Part shown: piece after piece, positions 6,490 through 7,277 of the stretch | Position numbering within the stretch: the stretch's first letter is position 1 | Layout of the letters: each line of letters begins with the position of its first letter | Source of the DNA: an uncultured Bacilli bacterium | GTDB lineage: Bacteria > Bacillota_I > Bacilli_A > RF39 > UBA660 | NCBI GenBank assembly: GCA_947631345.1 | Contig: CANRKW010000052.1 | Coordinates: forward strand, 1-7,277 | Length of the DNA: 7,277 nucleotides | Direction of reading: 5' to 3' | Notes under the pieces: model-generated | Database searches by the model: none | What the model was told of the DNA's origin: nothing | What the model saw: the letters and a program-made list of their open reading frames with translations, nothing else | Made by a program: the position numbers and the translations under genes

Positions 6490-7277
6490 ATATAAATATG
6501 ATGAAGAAATATTAGAAGAAACATTACCTAATAAAATGAAAGTATACTTATATAATACTAATAAAACTAGGAATTTCTATATTACAGTTTCTACTAAATT
6601 TGGTGCAGAAGTACTTAAATATAAGAAAAATGATAAAGAATATGATGTTACTTTAGGAAGTGCACACTTTTTAGAGCATAGAGTAATGGATTTCACTAAA
6701 AACAAAGAAGCAATGGATAAAATAAACGAGCTTGGTAGTTTAGTAAATGCCTATACTACTTATAATGGTACTAACTATAATATATTTGGTAATGAAAATA
6801 TTATAGAAAATATGCGTCTTCTTTTTGATCGAGTTTTTAAAGCTAAAATAAAAGAAAGTGATGTAGAAAAAGAAAGAGGAATAATAATAGAAGAATACAA
6901 TATGTATTTTGATGAACCATTTTTTGTATTACACGATATTCTAAATAGAAATATGTTCTCTTCTTCTTTTATAAAATACCCAGTAATAGGTACTAAAGAA
7001 GGTATATCTAAAGTAAAAACTGAAGAACTTAAAAGACTTTATAATGATTTTTACACACCAAGTAATATGTTTATTGTAGTATGTGGAAACTTTAACATAG
7101 ATGAAGTTATGGATTTTATATATGAATATACTAAAGATATGAAGGCTTCAAATGATGTGATAAAAATAATAAAAGAAAAAGAAAGTGATAAAATTCCTAT
7201 TATATATCAAGAAGTAGATATGGATTTATACGAAGAAAAAGTAATACTAGGATATAAATTAAAAATACCTAAAAATT
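6476..7277 (+). CDS. ymfH: M16 family zinc metallopeptidase YmfH, active subunit (3' partial)
   Basis: The frame opens at ATG 6476 and stays open to the window end, giving 267 codons of a protein that is usually about 420-430 residues. The inverted zinc motif HxxEH is intact as H64-F-L-E67-H68 in 'GSAHFLEHRVMDF'. The second conserved block, 'VEKERGIIIEEYNMYFDEP', supplies Glu133 and the expected third zinc ligand Glu140, 72 residues after His68. 'LVNAYTTYNGTNY' and 'FYTPSNMFIVVCGNF' are further M16 landmarks. The catalytic N-terminal half is thus complete; the substrate-binding C-terminal half lies beyond the window. The ymfF-then-ymfH order follows Bacillus, where the pair lies downstream of an ftsK-type gene. 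By family knowledge it should form a heterodimer with YmfF and cut a peptide or protein in the cytoplasm. The native substrate is not established, and the EF-P link comes from annotation rather than from this sequence. No signal peptide is visible. Confidence 0.88.
   Translation, partial: MKKIKYKYDEEILEETLPNKMKVYLYNTNKTRNFYITVSTKFGAEVLKYKKNDKEYDVTLGSAHFLEHRVMDFTKNKEAMDKINELGSLVNAYTTYNGTNYNIFGNENIIENMRLLFDRVFKAKIKESDVEKERGIIIEEYNMYFDEPFFVLHDILNRNMFSSSFIKYPVIGTKEGISKVKTEELKRLYNDFYTPSNMFIVVCGNFNIDEVMDFIYEYTKDMKASNDVIKIIKEKESDKIPIIYQEVDMDLYEEKVILGYKLKIPKN

Noticed and set aside
1..7277. Recoded TGA (Mycoplasma-type code), tRNA genes, CRISPR arrays, insertion sequences
   Set aside because: The genes run full length under the standard bacterial code with TGG for Trp; no cloverleaf-like sequence, regularly spaced repeats, transposase or terminal inverted repeats were seen.

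Overview
The window is very AT-rich. Outside the first 430 bases, stretches I counted by hand run from about 15% to 37% G+C. It is coding almost end to end, with every gene on the + strand. EzrA is a Gram-positive (Firmicutes) division protein, and ftsK followed by a ymfF/ymfH pair recalls the Bacillus arrangement. All complete genes stop with TAA, and tryptophan is read from TGG with no in-frame TGA, so this is not a Mycoplasma-type code. Together with the first gene (a surface-type protein of the 'GVRPVISLKS ... GDGTSxNPY' kind common in gut metagenomes), this suggests an uncultured, host-associated low-GC member of the Bacilli (RF39-like or Erysipelotrichia-like). The lineage is inference.

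Layout. Positions 1-428 hold the C-terminal end of a probable secreted protein with a DUF6273-like, C-type-lectin-like end, closed by a Rho-independent terminator at 449-480. A short intergenic region (429-529) carries that terminator and a plausible extended -10 promoter. From 530 to the window end there is one compact block of five genes: ezrA, ftsK, a DeoD-type purine nucleoside phosphorylase, ymfF (catalytically dead M16 peptidase homologue) and ymfH (M16 peptidase with an intact zinc motif, cut by the window end). The junctions are an 11-nt gap, a 3-nt gap, a 30-nt gap and a 14-nt overlap, so the block is probably one transcript.

How the genes fit together. EzrA (Z-ring regulator) and FtsK (chromosome translocase at the septum) are a division/segregation pair. 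YmfF and YmfH are expected to act as a heteromeric M16 peptidase of one dead and one live subunit. The nucleoside phosphorylase sits between them as a metabolic passenger.

Two things stand out. (1) The 3' part of the first gene (about 181-341) is a G+C island with C-ending codons that are rare elsewhere, in the part of a lectin-like fold where diversity-generating retroelements (DGRs) place their variable repeat. (2) The DeoD-type enzyme keeps all recognisable phosphate and ribose ligands but has Asn instead of the catalytic Asp at the purine site. No RNA genes, CRISPR arrays, insertion sequences or minus-strand genes could be supported.
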